From NCBI GenBank assembly GCA_028291545.1, contig JAQGHR010000033.1:1-51158 (forward strand): a stretch of 51,158 bases of DNA. The letters run 5' to 3'. Source of the stretch: Planctomycetota bacterium (GTDB lineage Bacteria; Planctomycetota; Planctomycetia; Isosphaerales; Isosphaeraceae). Position numbers and translations under genes: made by a program. Under the pieces are notes generated by a model. It ran no database searches and was not told the DNA's origin. It saw only the letters and a list, made by a program, of their open reading frames with translations. Position 1 is the first letter of the stretch, and every line of letters starts with the position of its first letter. This document shows, piece by piece, positions 8,378 to 17,088 of this stretch.

Positions 8378-11300
8378 TCAGGAAACCTGCAAGAGCGATT
8401 TGAGCTCCGCCGCCACCACCGCGCCGGGCGGGTGCTTCCGCTCATCGTCGAGGGGCACGTACGCGGTCTTCTCATCCACGATGCGGACCCGCTTCGGCTG
8501 GAGCTTGGCGAGCGTCTCGATCCGTCTCGCGCTGCGGTAGGTGAGGACGGCGTATTCGTCCTCGACGTGAATCCTCGCCAGTTGCCAGCGCTCGGCCTGG
8601 ACGCGAAGCTCGGCCTCGGTCATCAGGTTCTCGGCCGGAGGGGGCAACGGCCCGAATCGGTCGACCATTTCCTGGCGGAAATCGGCGAGGCGGTCGAGGC
8701 TGCGAATCCTCGCCAGCCGCCGGTACAGCTCGACCTTGACCTTCGGCCCCGGCACGTAATCCTTCGGGAAATAGGCCCGCCACGACAGTTCGATCGAGCA
8801 ATCGAAGGCCGGCCGCTCCGGCTTGTGCGTGAGCGCACGGACGGCCGATTCCAGCAAGGAGCAATAGAGCTCATAGCCGACACTCTCGATGTGTCCCGAC
8901 TGCTCCGCCCCCAGGATGTTCCCCGCGCCGCGGATCTCCAGGTCGCGCAGGGCGATCTTGAAGCCGGCGCCAAGCTCGGTGAACTCCTCGATCGCCTTGA
9001 GCCTCTTGACCGCGTTCTCCGTCACCGGCTTGTCCGATTCCAGCAGCAGATAGGCATACGCCCGATGCTTGAACCGGCCCACGCGGCCCCGCAATTGATG
9101 CAGATCCGCCAATCCATACTTGTCGGCCTCGTGAATGAAGATCGTGTTGACGTTGGGGATGTCGACGCCGGATTCGATGATCGTCGTCGACACCAGCACG
9201 TCGGCCTCGTGCCGCACGAACTGGAGCATTGCCCGCTCCAGCGCCTCGCCCGGCATCTGGCCGTGGGCGACGATGATCCGGGCCTCGGGCACGAGCGACT
9301 GGACCTTGTGGACGATGGTGTGGATGTCGTGGACCCGGTTATGCACGAAGTAGATCTGCCCCTCGCGGTTCAGCTCGCGATTGATCGCGTGCTTGATCAT
9401 CGCGTCATCCCATCGCGAGATCCGCGTCTCGATCGCCTTGCGGTCCGGCGGCGGGGTCTCCAGGTTCGAGATATCGCGGATGCCCAGCAGGCTCATGTGC
9501 AACGTGCGAGGGATGGGCGTGGCGGAGAGCGTGAGGACGTCCACCGTGGACTTGAGCGCCTTGAGCCATTCCTTGTCCTCGACGCCGAACCGCTGCTCCT
9601 CGTCGATGACCACGAGGCCGAGATCCTTGAAGGCGACGTCCTTCTGCACGATCCGATGCGTCCCGATCAGGATATCGACGGTCCCCGCCTCGGCACGCTT
9701 GAGGACGTCCTTGATCTCGGACCTGGCGCGGAACCGGTTGATCACCTCGATGGTGAACGGGAACTCGGCCATGCGCTCGGTGAAGGTGCGGAGGTGCTGC
9801 TCGGCCAGCACCGTCGTGGGGACGAGTATGGCGACCTGCTTGCCCGCGTCCACCGCCTTGAACGCGGCCCGCATCGCGACCTCGGTCTTGCCGTAGCCCA
9901 CGTCCCCGCAGATGAGACGATCCATCGGCTTCGGCAGCGCCATGTCCGCCTTGAGCGATTCGATGGCCGAGAGCTGGTCGGGCGTCTCTTGATAGGGGAA
10001 CGATGCCTCGAATTCCGCCATCCAGTGCGAGTCTTCGGCCGGGTACGCGATGCCCGGCTTGCTCGCCCGGGCGGCCTGGATATCGATCAATTCCCCGGCG
10101 AGATCGACGACGGCCTCGGCCACGCGCTTCTTCTTCTTCTCCCACGACAGCGAGCCGATCTTCGACAGCGGAGGGTTCGCCTTGCCGCCGCCGACGTACT
10201 TCTGGACCAGGTCCACCTTCGCGATTGGCACGAACAGCTTCGTCCCCTCGGCGAACTCCAGGACGAGCTGCTCCTCGGCGAAATCGGCCGCCTTATCCTT
10301 GTCCACGACCTGCAAGCCGCGATAGATCGCGATCCCGTGGCTGATGTGGACGACGAGGTCGCCCTCGTTGAGGTCGAGGAAGCTGTCGATCGCGCGGCTC
10401 TCGTAGCGCCGGCGCGTGGTCCCCCGGCGAATGTCGGCGCGGGCGAACAGTTCATGATCGGCGATGACCAGGGTCTCGGCGTCGATCATGCGGAAACCGC
10501 TGCGAATCCGGCCGATCGTGAGGTTCAATCGGCCGGACTGCGCGATCTTGGTGTCGGCGAAGACCTCGCCCAGGCGATCGACCTCGCCCTGGTTGTGGCA
10601 GGCGATCAGGACGCGATCGAGGCCCGCCGCGCCATCGAGCTCGGCCTTGACCTTCGTCAGCTCGCCCGAGAATCGCTCGACGGACTCGATGCGCAGGTGG
10701 CAGGTGGCTTCGAGCGAGCTGGCCGAGAGCGTCGAGAGCGTGACGGACGGCTTTTTCAGGAGGCGAGCGAACGTGGTCTCGACCGAATAGAGCCCGCGCG
10801 GGTCTTCGATCCGCCCGAAATAGTGCTTGCCTTCCGCCTTCAGGTCGGCCGGCTCGACGAGGGCGACCCAGGTGGAATCGGGCAGGAAATCGGCGAGATG
10901 CCCGAGTTGATCGAGGCGGTCGCCGTCGAGGGAGGGCAGGGCGGTCAGCGAGACGGAGTCCGTCTTGCCGAGGGAGCGCTGGGTCTCGGCGTCGAACGGG
11001 CGGATGGACTCGACCTCGTCCCCGAAGAACTCGATCCGCACGGGCTCGGAGGAATCGGGCGGGAAGACGTCGAGAATGCCGCCCCGGAGGCTGAACTCAC
11101 CGGCCACCTCGACGACCTCGACGCGAGACATACCCCGATCGACGAGCCAGGCGGACAGCTCCTCCAGCGGCACGACGTCGCCGACCCGGATAGTCCGGGA
11201 CAGTCCCGCCAGGACCTCGGGCTTCGGCAGGGGTTGCAGCAGCGCCTGGAACGGCGCGACGACGAATCGGGGGGGCAAGTTTCCCGCCAATCGCTTCGCG

Positions 11301-11653
11301 ACCCGCACCCTGCGGCCGAAGATTTCATCCCCCGGCCCGGCCTCTCTGGGCAGCCGGTCCCAGGCGGGAAAGACCTCGACCTTCGCCCCCGAGAACGTGG
11401 CGACATCCTCGGCGAAGTCGTCGGCATCCGCGACATGGGGCAGGACGATCAGCAGGGTTTCCGGCGCATGCAGGCCGATCCCCGCGGCGGTGAGCGGCCC
11501 GGCCGATCCCCAGGCGCCGTCGATGGTCGCGGATCGGCCGTTCTTGAGCGCGGCAAGGATCTCGGGGAACCCGGGCGCACGCTGGACGACGCGCGTCAGA
11601 TCCTTCAAGGAGGCGACGGTCGCGGCGGTGGTGGGTGGTGGCGTCCTGGCCAT
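8378..11653 (-). CDS. mfd: Transcription-repair coupling factor Mfd
   Basis: About 1091 residues, near the usual Mfd length. The UvrB-like N-terminal part begins with LPHVADADDFAEDVATF and FPAWDRLPREAGPGDEI. The RNA-polymerase interaction (CarD-like) domain is around NEGDLVVHISHGIAIYRGL. The RecG-like translocase motor has Walker A GDVGYGKTE near residue 580, DEEQ near residue 683, and TATPIPRTLHMSLLGIRDIS plus VHNRVHDI and HGQMPGEALERAM in the second motor lobe. The C-terminal TRCF domain ends the protein. Mfd removes RNA polymerase stalled at DNA lesions and recruits UvrA. The start at 11653 is inferred from family length; the frame stays open further upstream without Mfd-like sequence. Confidence 0.95.
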   Translation of the reverse strand: MARTPPPTTAATVASLKDLTRVVQRAPGFPEILAALKNGRSATIDGAWGSAGPLTAAGIGLHAPETLLIVLPHVADADDFAEDVATFSGAKVEVFPAWDRLPREAGPGDEIFGRRVRVAKRLAGNLPPRFVVAPFQALLQPLPKPEVLAGLSRTIRVGDVVPLEELSAWLVDRGMSRVEVVEVAGEFSLRGGILDVFPPDSSEPVRIEFFGDEVESIRPFDAETQRSLGKTDSVSLTALPSLDGDRLDQLGHLADFLPDSTWVALVEPADLKAEGKHYFGRIEDPRGLYSVETTFARLLKKPSVTLSTLSASSLEATCHLRIESVERFSGELTKVKAELDGAAGLDRVLIACHNQGEVDRLGEVFADTKIAQSGRLNLTIGRIRSGFRMIDAETLVIADHELFARADIRRGTTRRRYESRAIDSFLDLNEGDLVVHISHGIAIYRGLQVVDKDKAADFAEEQLVLEFAEGTKLFVPIAKVDLVQKYVGGGKANPPLSKIGSLSWEKKKKRVAEAVVDLAGELIDIQAARASKPGIAYPAEDSHWMAEFEASFPYQETPDQLSAIESLKADMALPKPMDRLICGDVGYGKTEVAMRAAFKAVDAGKQVAILVPTTVLAEQHLRTFTERMAEFPFTIEVINRFRARSEIKDVLKRAEAGTVDILIGTHRIVQKDVAFKDLGLVVIDEEQRFGVEDKEWLKALKSTVDVLTLSATPIPRTLHMSLLGIRDISNLETPPPDRKAIETRISRWDDAMIKHAINRELNREGQIYFVHNRVHDIHTIVHKVQSLVPEARIIVAHGQMPGEALERAMLQFVRHEADVLVSTTIIESGVDIPNVNTIFIHEADKYGLADLHQLRGRVGRFKHRAYAYLLLESDKPVTENAVKRLKAIEEFTELGAGFKIALRDLEIRGAGNILGAEQSGHIESVGYELYCSLLESAVRALTHKPERPAFDCSIELSWRAYFPKDYVPGPKVKVELYRRLARIRSLDRLADFRQEMVDRFGPLPPPAENLMTEAELRVQAERWQLARIHVEDEYAVLTYRSARRIETLAKLQPKRVRIVDEKTAYVPLDDERKHPPGAVVAAELKSLLQVS

Positions 11654-11741
11654 GCGCGTCTCATCGGTCGTCGTCGCGGAAGATGCCGATTTCCGGTCCT
11701 CGCCGATCACGGGCCGTGGCACCGAGCGGCACGGCTCTATT

Positions 11742-12554
11742 TTAGGGATTGCGACCCGGATCGGCCACCGCCGGAGGTCGGGCGACCCGCATGGCCGTTT
11801 TCGGCGCCGGCGGGACCGGGTGCGGCGGGTCCATCGCCAACCGGGTCGCGATCCGGTCGAGGACGAACGCGAGGTCGGCCGGCTCGCACGTGTTGTCCAG
11901 ACAGGCCGTCGCACCGGCCGCTCGGGCCCTGGCGACGGTGGCTCGGTCGGCGAAACCGAGGATCGCGACCACTTCGCGACGAGCCGATTTGTCGCGGAGC
12001 ACGCGGTCCCAATCGTCTTCCAGGACCGGGACGTCCCAGATTGCGAGCGGGGCGAGCGGCGCGTCGTCCCAGGTCGCGTAGGCCGTCGCGGCGTATCCCG
12101 CGCGAAGGCACATATCCGCGAGGACGCGCCTGCACTCGAATGCGCCCCCAATCACCGTGATCGCCGGCCTTGCGACCCTGGGCCGGGGCCAGGTGCCCAC
12201 GTGCCGGGCGATGGTCTCCGATGCCGTCGCCTCGGGCAGGACGACATCGGCCACGCCCGCCCATCGCTCCAGGTCGAGCGAGCGGACGTGAGGGCCGATG
12301 CAGAGCACCAACCTCGGCGGCGCGGTCCCGTCTCGCTCTTTGAGAAGGCGAAGCGCCTCCCCCTCGCGAGGGCCGAGGATCGCGCAATGCACGACGATCA
12401 CCGCCGCGGCCTCGACCGAACCCAGTTCATCCTCGCCCGGCGTGCTGCCGTGGGCCAGGCGAACCGTCTTCCCCGGCATGGCGTCGGCGATCTCCGCGAC
12501 CCACGGGTCGCTCAACTCGCCCAGAAACAGGGCCGCCGGGGCGTCCTCGATCAT
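11742..12554 (-). CDS. Uncharacterised protein with two receiver-like halves
   Basis: About 270 residues. Residues 7-110 and 128-235 each look like a flavodoxin/receiver fold: a hydrophobic strand (AAVIVVHC; VVAILGFAD) alternates with helices, and the second half ends in an alpha4-beta5-alpha5-like stretch (ATVARARAAGATACLDNTCEPADLAFVLDRI) as in response regulators. The usual phosphoacceptor Asp and the conserved Lys are not clearly placed, so it may be a degenerate, phosphorylation-independent receiver. The Pro-rich tail is probably disordered. It is 88 nt upstream of mfd on the same strand and could share its transcript. This family assignment is inference from pattern, not a recognised match. 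Confidence 0.6.
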   Translation of the reverse strand: MIEDAPAALFLGELSDPWVAEIADAMPGKTVRLAHGSTPGEDELGSVEAAAVIVVHCAILGPREGEALRLLKERDGTAPPRLVLCIGPHVRSLDLERWAGVADVVLPEATASETIARHVGTWPRPRVARPAITVIGGAFECRRVLADMCLRAGYAATAYATWDDAPLAPLAIWDVPVLEDDWDRVLRDKSARREVVAILGFADRATVARARAAGATACLDNTCEPADLAFVLDRIATRLAMDPPHPVPPAPKTAMRVARPPAVADPGRNP

Positions 12555-12658
12555 CGCGTGGCCTCCCTGCCCGGTTCGCTCGGATTGCGGAATTTAACCG
12601 ATCGCGCCCGATCGGGCAAGCGGAGGTTCTGGATCGGCGGGACGCTGCCAATAGGCGG

Positions 12659-12840
12659 AATCGAAGAGGTTTCACGCAGAGGCGGGGAGGCGCAGAGGGA
12701 GAGAAAATCGAGAAAGCGAAAAAGCGACCAGGAGCGGACCAGCCCTGGACACCCCGAACGGTGATTCCCTCTCCAAGCCCATCCCTCCTCCTCTCCCTCT
12801 TCTCTGCGCCTCCCCGCCTCTGCGTGAAACCTCTTCGATT
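12659..12840. repeat. Element bounded by perfect 39-bp inverted repeats in a 518-nt gap
   Basis: The arm at 12659-12697 (beginning AATCGAAGAGGTTTCACGC) is the exact reverse complement of 12802-12840, separated by 104 nt. The arm core, CGCAGAGGCGGGGAGGCGCAGAG-like in pattern, resembles dispersed palindromic repeats known from many unrelated bacteria. The surrounding gap 12555-13072 has no convincing gene; open frames there are compositional. This could be a non-autonomous MITE or REP-like element, or a pair of repeat copies in inverted orientation. Confidence 0.7.
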
Positions 12841-13072
12841 CGATTCCCGCCTCACCCTCGTCAAAACCCGATCCCCCGTGAGGAACCGAGTCCCGATCCC
12901 CTGGTTTTTTCGCCGCCATCGCAAGTCGAGGTTGCCCGTCCACAGAAATCATCGTGAGACGACAGGATTTTGAACGTGGAATCCGATCGCCTCACCCGGT
13001 CGGGCTGGTCACGCGGGTGTTTTCCTGATATCCCACAGCGCCGTCGCCCTCGCTTCCAGAAGGGTCATGCCC

Positions 13073-13918
13073 ATGCTCAAGATCCTGGCATCCTCGCTGC
13101 TCGGCCTGATGTTTTCGATGGGATTGGTCCAGGGCCGCGAATCGCCGCCCGCCCCCACGGTCACGGCGCCCCCCGCCGATCCTGCCGCCGAGAAGGCTCG
13201 CGACGATCTGCTTGTTCGCTGGGAGAAGCGGACGGCCGAAATTGAGACGATCTACGCGCAATTCAGCCGCGAGGACGTCTCACGGCTCTTCGGAACAAAA
13301 CGGACGTACGAGGCTGAGTATTCCGCGAAGGGCATGGGTCGGGCGATCCTGACACTCAAGGAGAAGGACGAGCAGGGCGGTTTGAAGATGGACGAACAAA
13401 TTCTGCTCGCCGCCAAGGATCTCTATCAGTTCAAGTGGGCGACGCATCAGGCCGTCGTCTTCCCTCGGCCTGATGAGAAGAACCCCGACGCGCAGAAAGC
13501 TGGGCTATTCAATCTCTCCCTCTACCTCTCCCTCTACTTCGAAGGGTTCGTCAAACCCGATTCCCCATGGCTCTTCTTGAAGGTCCGCGCCGAGGACCTG
13601 AAGGCGAAGTTTCGCGTGGAACTGCTCCCGGATCGCGATGGCGGATACCACCTGCGCCTGGTTCCCCGCACGGAGCGGGGCCGGGGGGAGTTCTCCCTGA
13701 TTCATGTTCTCCTGGACAAAGAAACCCTTCTGCCGCGTGCCGTGAAGATCGTGGCGTCCGACGGCAAGGAAACGAAGCTCGTTCGCTACTCCAAGATCAC
13801 GGTCAACCCGGTCCTTTCCGACGACCTGTTCCGGCCGGGTTCGCTCGAAGGCTGGAAGGTAATTGGCACGGGAGCACCGGTCGGCTTACCGGCCGCCGCA
13901 GGCGACCCGAAGCGGTGA
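13073..13918 (+). CDS. LolA-like exported protein (planctomycete TIGR03009-type family)
   Basis: About 281 residues with a signal peptide (MLKILASSLLGLMFSMGLVQG). The body has the alternating strand pattern of LolA-like outer-membrane lipoprotein carriers: RWEKRTAEIETIYAQFSREDV, then TYEAEYSAKGMGRAILTLKE, LLAAKDLYQFKWATHQAVVFPRP and SDGKETKLVRYSKITVNPVLSDDLF. This matches my memory of a planctomycete-restricted domain family. A periplasmic lipid or lipoprotein carrier role is inferred from the fold only. AGAAGGG (13058-13064) is eight bases from the ATG at 13073 and only two from the ATG at 13067, so 13073 is preferred. Its last 116 nt overlap the convergent DUF429 gene. Confidence 0.7.
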   Translation: MLKILASSLLGLMFSMGLVQGRESPPAPTVTAPPADPAAEKARDDLLVRWEKRTAEIETIYAQFSREDVSRLFGTKRTYEAEYSAKGMGRAILTLKEKDEQGGLKMDEQILLAAKDLYQFKWATHQAVVFPRPDEKNPDAQKAGLFNLSLYLSLYFEGFVKPDSPWLFLKVRAEDLKAKFRVELLPDRDGGYHLRLVPRTERGRGEFSLIHVLLDKETLLPRAVKIVASDGKETKLVRYSKITVNPVLSDDLFRPGSLEGWKVIGTGAPVGLPAAAGDPKR

Positions 13919-14570
13919 AGAGGCGCCCGCGATCGGGCACGACCATCAGCCCTTCGGCCGGATCGCCGATGTTCCGGGCCATGCCTTCGCGCCAGAATCG
14001 GGCTGTGAGGGCACAAACCACGGCGTCGATTTCATGTTCCGTCGCGGCGGGGTGATCCAGCCCGGGAACGAGGGGACGGAGCGCATCATGGATGAGAGCG
14101 CGGCCGTCGCGGGTCTTTTTCTTCGCCCAGGGCAGGCCGAGGAGCCGCAAGGTGGCGAACGGGTAGACCTCCAGGGGGTCGATGCCGGCGACGCGGAGGG
14201 CCATGGCGATCCGGGCGCCTCGGCGGGCGAGGACCTTGATGAGGGCGGTGGCCAGCGCGGGCACGCCCATGCGGCCGAGGTCGCGTTCGAGCTGGCGGCT
14301 GCGGGTGCCGGGATCGTGGCGGCAGCGGCAATCGTCGTCCAGGCAGCACCGGCCGAGAGGACGGGTCAGCGGGGCATTGATCGCGACGGTGGATAAACGG
14401 CCGTGTCGAAGGACGAAGCGGACGACCTCGACGTCGGAGCCCAGCGTCGTGAGCCTCACGAGCCGGCCGTCGCGCAGGACGGCCGCCCCGGTCTCGCGAT
14501 GCTCCACGCCAGCCAGGTCGAGCCCGATGCAAGTGGCCGGCCTGGGAGAAGATTTGAGGTTTGCAATCAT
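13803..14570 (-). CDS. DUF429 family protein (predicted RNase H-like fold)
   Basis: About 255 residues. The N-terminus CIGLDLAGVEHRETGAAVL gives the acidic first strand of an RNase H-like fold. AINAPLTRPLGR, CRCRHDPGTRSRQLERDLG, VYPFATLRLLGLPW and the late HEIDAVVCALTARFW (with a conserved Asp) follow the DUF429 pattern. Its biochemical function is not established. The last 35-40 residues (from about GRLFTASG) are Arg/Pro-rich and are antisense to the LolA-like gene; the family core ends before them, which suggests that the original stop was lost and the protein was extended. No clear ribosome-binding site precedes 14570. Confidence 0.7.
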   Translation of the reverse strand: MIANLKSSPRPATCIGLDLAGVEHRETGAAVLRDGRLVRLTTLGSDVEVVRFVLRHGRLSTVAINAPLTRPLGRCCLDDDCRCRHDPGTRSRQLERDLGRMGVPALATALIKVLARRGARIAMALRVAGIDPLEVYPFATLRLLGLPWAKKKTRDGRALIHDALRPLVPGLDHPAATEHEIDAVVCALTARFWREGMARNIGDPAEGLMVVPDRGRLFTASGRLRRPVSRPVLPCQLPSSLRANPAGTGRRKGPG

Positions 14571-14702
14571 GACGAGACCAGCATATCAAAGTCGAGGCGG
14601 GGCCGGTAAGTCCGGGTCGCGGGTCGGGCGGAACGCCGGGGTTCCTTCCACGGGGGGACCGGGTCGGCTAGAATCGGCCCTCGCTCGAAACCGGAGGCCG
14701 CC

Positions 14703-15839
14703 GTGAACACGCCTGAAGTCGAAACGATCGTCCCCGTCGCGCTGGGAGAGCGCTCTTACGAGATTCGCGTCTCGTCGGGCGGCCCCGAGGGCCTCGGAAG
14801 GTTCGCGCGGGTCGCGCTCGATGCGACCTGGGCCGGGCGGTCGTGCCGGAGGGGGCTGATCGTCACGGACGAGAACCTCGCGGCGAGCGCCAAGCCGTTC
14901 GGGGACAGCCTCCGCGCCGCCGGGATCGCGACCACCGTGGCCGTCGTCCCGCCCGGAGAGTCGTCCAAGAGCCTTGCGCAAGCGTCCGATCTGTACGACC
15001 GATTGATCGAGCTTCGCGCGGATCGCCATTTCGCCATCATCGCGCTCGGCGGAGGCGTGATCGGCGACCTCGCGGGATTCGTGGCGGCGACGTTCACGCG
15101 GGGTGTGCCCCTGCTGATGGTGCCGACGACGCTGCTTGCGCAGGTCGATAGCTCAGTCGGCGGCAAGGTGGGCGTGAATCATCCGCGCGCCAAGAACATC
15201 ATCGGCGCGTTTCATCAGCCGGTTGGCGTCTGGGTTGACGTAAAGACGCTGCTTACGCTTCCTGTACGCGAAGTGCGTTGCGGACTGGCGGAAGTCGTCA
15301 AGTATGGCGTGATCCTGGACGCGCCGTTCTTCGCGGAGCTGGAGGCGAACGTCGGGCCGATCCTGGCGATGGATCTGGCCACGATCCGCCGTATCGTGGC
15401 GCGGAGCTGCGAGTTGAAGGCGGAAGTTGTCTCGCGGGACGAACGCGAGGAGACGGGCCTTCGCGCGGTGCTGAACTTCGGGCACACCGTCGGGCACGCG
15501 ATCGAGGCCGTCGCGGGATACGGCGGAGGTTTCCAGCATGGAGAAGCCGTCGCCGTCGGGATGGCGGCCGAATGCCGGATCGCGGAGAGGCTCGGCTGGG
15601 TCGGATCTGACGTGACGCATCGCGTGGTCGATCTTCTGGAGCGATTCGGCCTGCCGACGTCGGCGCCCGGCCTGGATGCCGGCGCGTTGATCGAGGCCAT
15701 GACGCGCGACAAGAAGAATCGCGACGGCAAGATCCGATTCGTGCTGCCGCGCGAGATCGGCCGCGTCGAGCTGACGGACGCGGCCGGGGTGGATGACGTG
15801 AGAGCCGTCCTGAACGAATGGGATCGAGGACCCGGATGA
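14703..15839 (+). CDS. aroB: 3-dehydroquinate synthase
   Basis: About 378 residues, the standard length. It converts DAHP to 3-dehydroquinate in the shikimate pathway using NAD and Zn2+. Diagnostic stretches are PPGESSKSL, the NAD-binding ALGGGVIGDLAGFVAATF, VPTTLLAQVDSSVGGKVGVNH, the metal-binding Glu in RCGLAEVVKYG, and the metal-binding His residues in NFGHTVGHAIEA and FQHGEAVAVGM. The start is GTG with GGAGG at 14693-14697, five bases upstream. The stop overlaps the dprA start (ATGA), so the two genes are probably translationally coupled. That pairing looks like shared expression rather than shared pathway. Confidence 0.96.
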   Translation: MNTPEVETIVPVALGERSYEIRVSSGGPEGLGRFARVALDATWAGRSCRRGLIVTDENLAASAKPFGDSLRAAGIATTVAVVPPGESSKSLAQASDLYDRLIELRADRHFAIIALGGGVIGDLAGFVAATFTRGVPLLMVPTTLLAQVDSSVGGKVGVNHPRAKNIIGAFHQPVGVWVDVKTLLTLPVREVRCGLAEVVKYGVILDAPFFAELEANVGPILAMDLATIRRIVARSCELKAEVVSRDEREETGLRAVLNFGHTVGHAIEAVAGYGGGFQHGEAVAVGMAAECRIAERLGWVGSDVTHRVVDLLERFGLPTSAPGLDAGALIEAMTRDKKNRDGKIRFVLPREIGRVELTDAAGVDDVRAVLNEWDRGPG

Positions 15840-16957
15840 CCGAGCCGACTACCGACGCCGACCTCCGCGACCTGATCGGCCTGGCGATGGTGCCGGGCGT
15901 CGGGCCGCTCACCTGCCAGGCGTTGCTGGAGCATTTCGGCTCGGCGGGCAAAGTGCTCAGGGCGAAGACGGCGGAGCTGCGCGAGGTGGACGGGGTGGGG
16001 CCGAAGCTCGCGTCCAAAATCGCGTCGGCGCGGGATGAGTTCGACCCGGAGGTGGAGCTTGCCGAGTGTCGCCAGCGCGGCGTCCGGCCGATCCCCCGCA
16101 GCGATCCCGACTATCCCGAGGCGCTGCGCGAGATCCCGGACCCGCCTTCCATCCTGTATGTGAAAGGGACGCTCAAGCCCGAGGATCATCTGGCGATCGC
16201 ACTGGTGGGATCGCGAAAGTCCACGCCTTATGGAATTCGCATCGCCGAGCGTCTGGCCGCGTCGCTGGCGAGGGTGGGACTCACGGTCGTCTCGGGTCTG
16301 GCTCGTGGGATCGACGCCGCGGCGCATCGCGGCGCGCTGAAGGCCGGCGGGCGGACCATCGCTGTGATGGCCAACGGGCTGTCGGAGATCTACCCGCCCG
16401 AGCACGAGGCGTTGGCGGAAGAGATAGCCGGGGCCGGGGCGGTCGTCAGCGAGATGCCGATGCGGCAGGGGCCGCTCTCGGAACTGTTCCCGAGGCGGAA
16501 CCGGATCATCAGCGGATTATCGCTCGGCGTGGTGATCGTCGAGGCCGCGCCCAAGAGCGGCTCGCTCGTGACGGCCCATCATGCGATGGAGCAGAACCGC
16601 GAGGTCTTCGCCGTCCCCGGCCCGGTGGACAGCCTGTCCAGCCGAGGTTGCCACCGCCTGATCCGCGACGGGGCGCGGCTGGTCGAGACGGTCGAGGATA
16701 TCCTGGAGGAGCTTGGCCCCCTGGTCCGCGAGATCAAGCCCACCGACGGCGCCACGCCCGTCCGCCACCCGGCCGAGCTGCGGCTCAACGACCTGGAACG
16801 CTCGCTCCTGGGCTGCCTCGACGACCTGCCCAAGCCCGTCGACGAGGTCATTGCCCTGACCGGCCTCGGGGCCTCGCAGGTCATGGCCACGTTGAGCGTC
16901 CTGGAGATGCGGAAGCTGATCAAGAGGGCGCCGGGCAACCAGTTCGTGCGGCTGTAA
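15836..16957 (+). CDS. dprA: DNA-processing protein DprA
   Basis: About 373 residues. An N-terminal helix-hairpin-helix region (EVDGVGPKLASKIASA) precedes the Rossmann-like core with IALVGSRKSTPYG, VSGLARGIDAAAHRGAL, TIAVMANGLSEIYPPEH, FPRRNRIISGLSLGVVIVEA and SGSLVTAHHAMEQNREVFAVPG. A C-terminal winged-helix domain (LDDLPKPVDEVIALTGLGASQVMATLSVLEMRKLI) completes the full-length form. DprA loads RecA on incoming single-stranded DNA during natural transformation. Translation starts inside the aroB stop (ATGA overlap), with a GAGGA sequence just upstream. No other competence gene is in the window. Confidence 0.95.
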   Translation: MTEPTTDADLRDLIGLAMVPGVGPLTCQALLEHFGSAGKVLRAKTAELREVDGVGPKLASKIASARDEFDPEVELAECRQRGVRPIPRSDPDYPEALREIPDPPSILYVKGTLKPEDHLAIALVGSRKSTPYGIRIAERLAASLARVGLTVVSGLARGIDAAAHRGALKAGGRTIAVMANGLSEIYPPEHEALAEEIAGAGAVVSEMPMRQGPLSELFPRRNRIISGLSLGVVIVEAAPKSGSLVTAHHAMEQNREVFAVPGPVDSLSSRGCHRLIRDGARLVETVEDILEELGPLVREIKPTDGATPVRHPAELRLNDLERSLLGCLDDLPKPVDEVIALTGLGASQVMATLSVLEMRKLIKRAPGNQFVRL

Positions 16958-16980
16958 TCGCGGCACAGTGGTGAGTGCAG

Positions 16981-17064
16981 TTATCCGCAGATGGCGCAGA
17001 TCGGCACAGATAAAAAGCAAATTTTCTGATTTTATATGTGTTCATTTGCGGGGTCTGCGGATAA
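16981..17064. repeat. Nested palindromic element after dprA
   Basis: TTATCCGCAGA (16981-16991) pairs exactly with TCTGCGGATAA (17054-17064), and an inner GCAAAT (17017-17022) pairs with ATTTGC (17044-17049). The interior is strikingly AT-rich for this genome. The sequence also has CGCAGAT-type half-repeats. It lies between the convergent dprA and hydrolase genes and may act as a bidirectional transcript end or be a mobile palindrome. Confidence 0.65.
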
Positions 17065-17088
17065 CGCTTTCTCTTCCATCGAATGATC

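Noticed and set aside
8378..12151. A longer Mfd start at 12151 giving 1257 residues
   Set aside because: The extra N-terminal part is the antisense of the receiver-like gene, has an Arg/Ser/Pro-rich shadow composition and no Mfd features; the start at 11653 gives normal family length.
8243..12160. A plus-strand frame of 1305 codons
   Set aside because: It lies wholly opposite mfd and neighbouring genes; its composition (runs of Gly, Arg, Asp, Leu) is that of the antisense of a high-GC gene.
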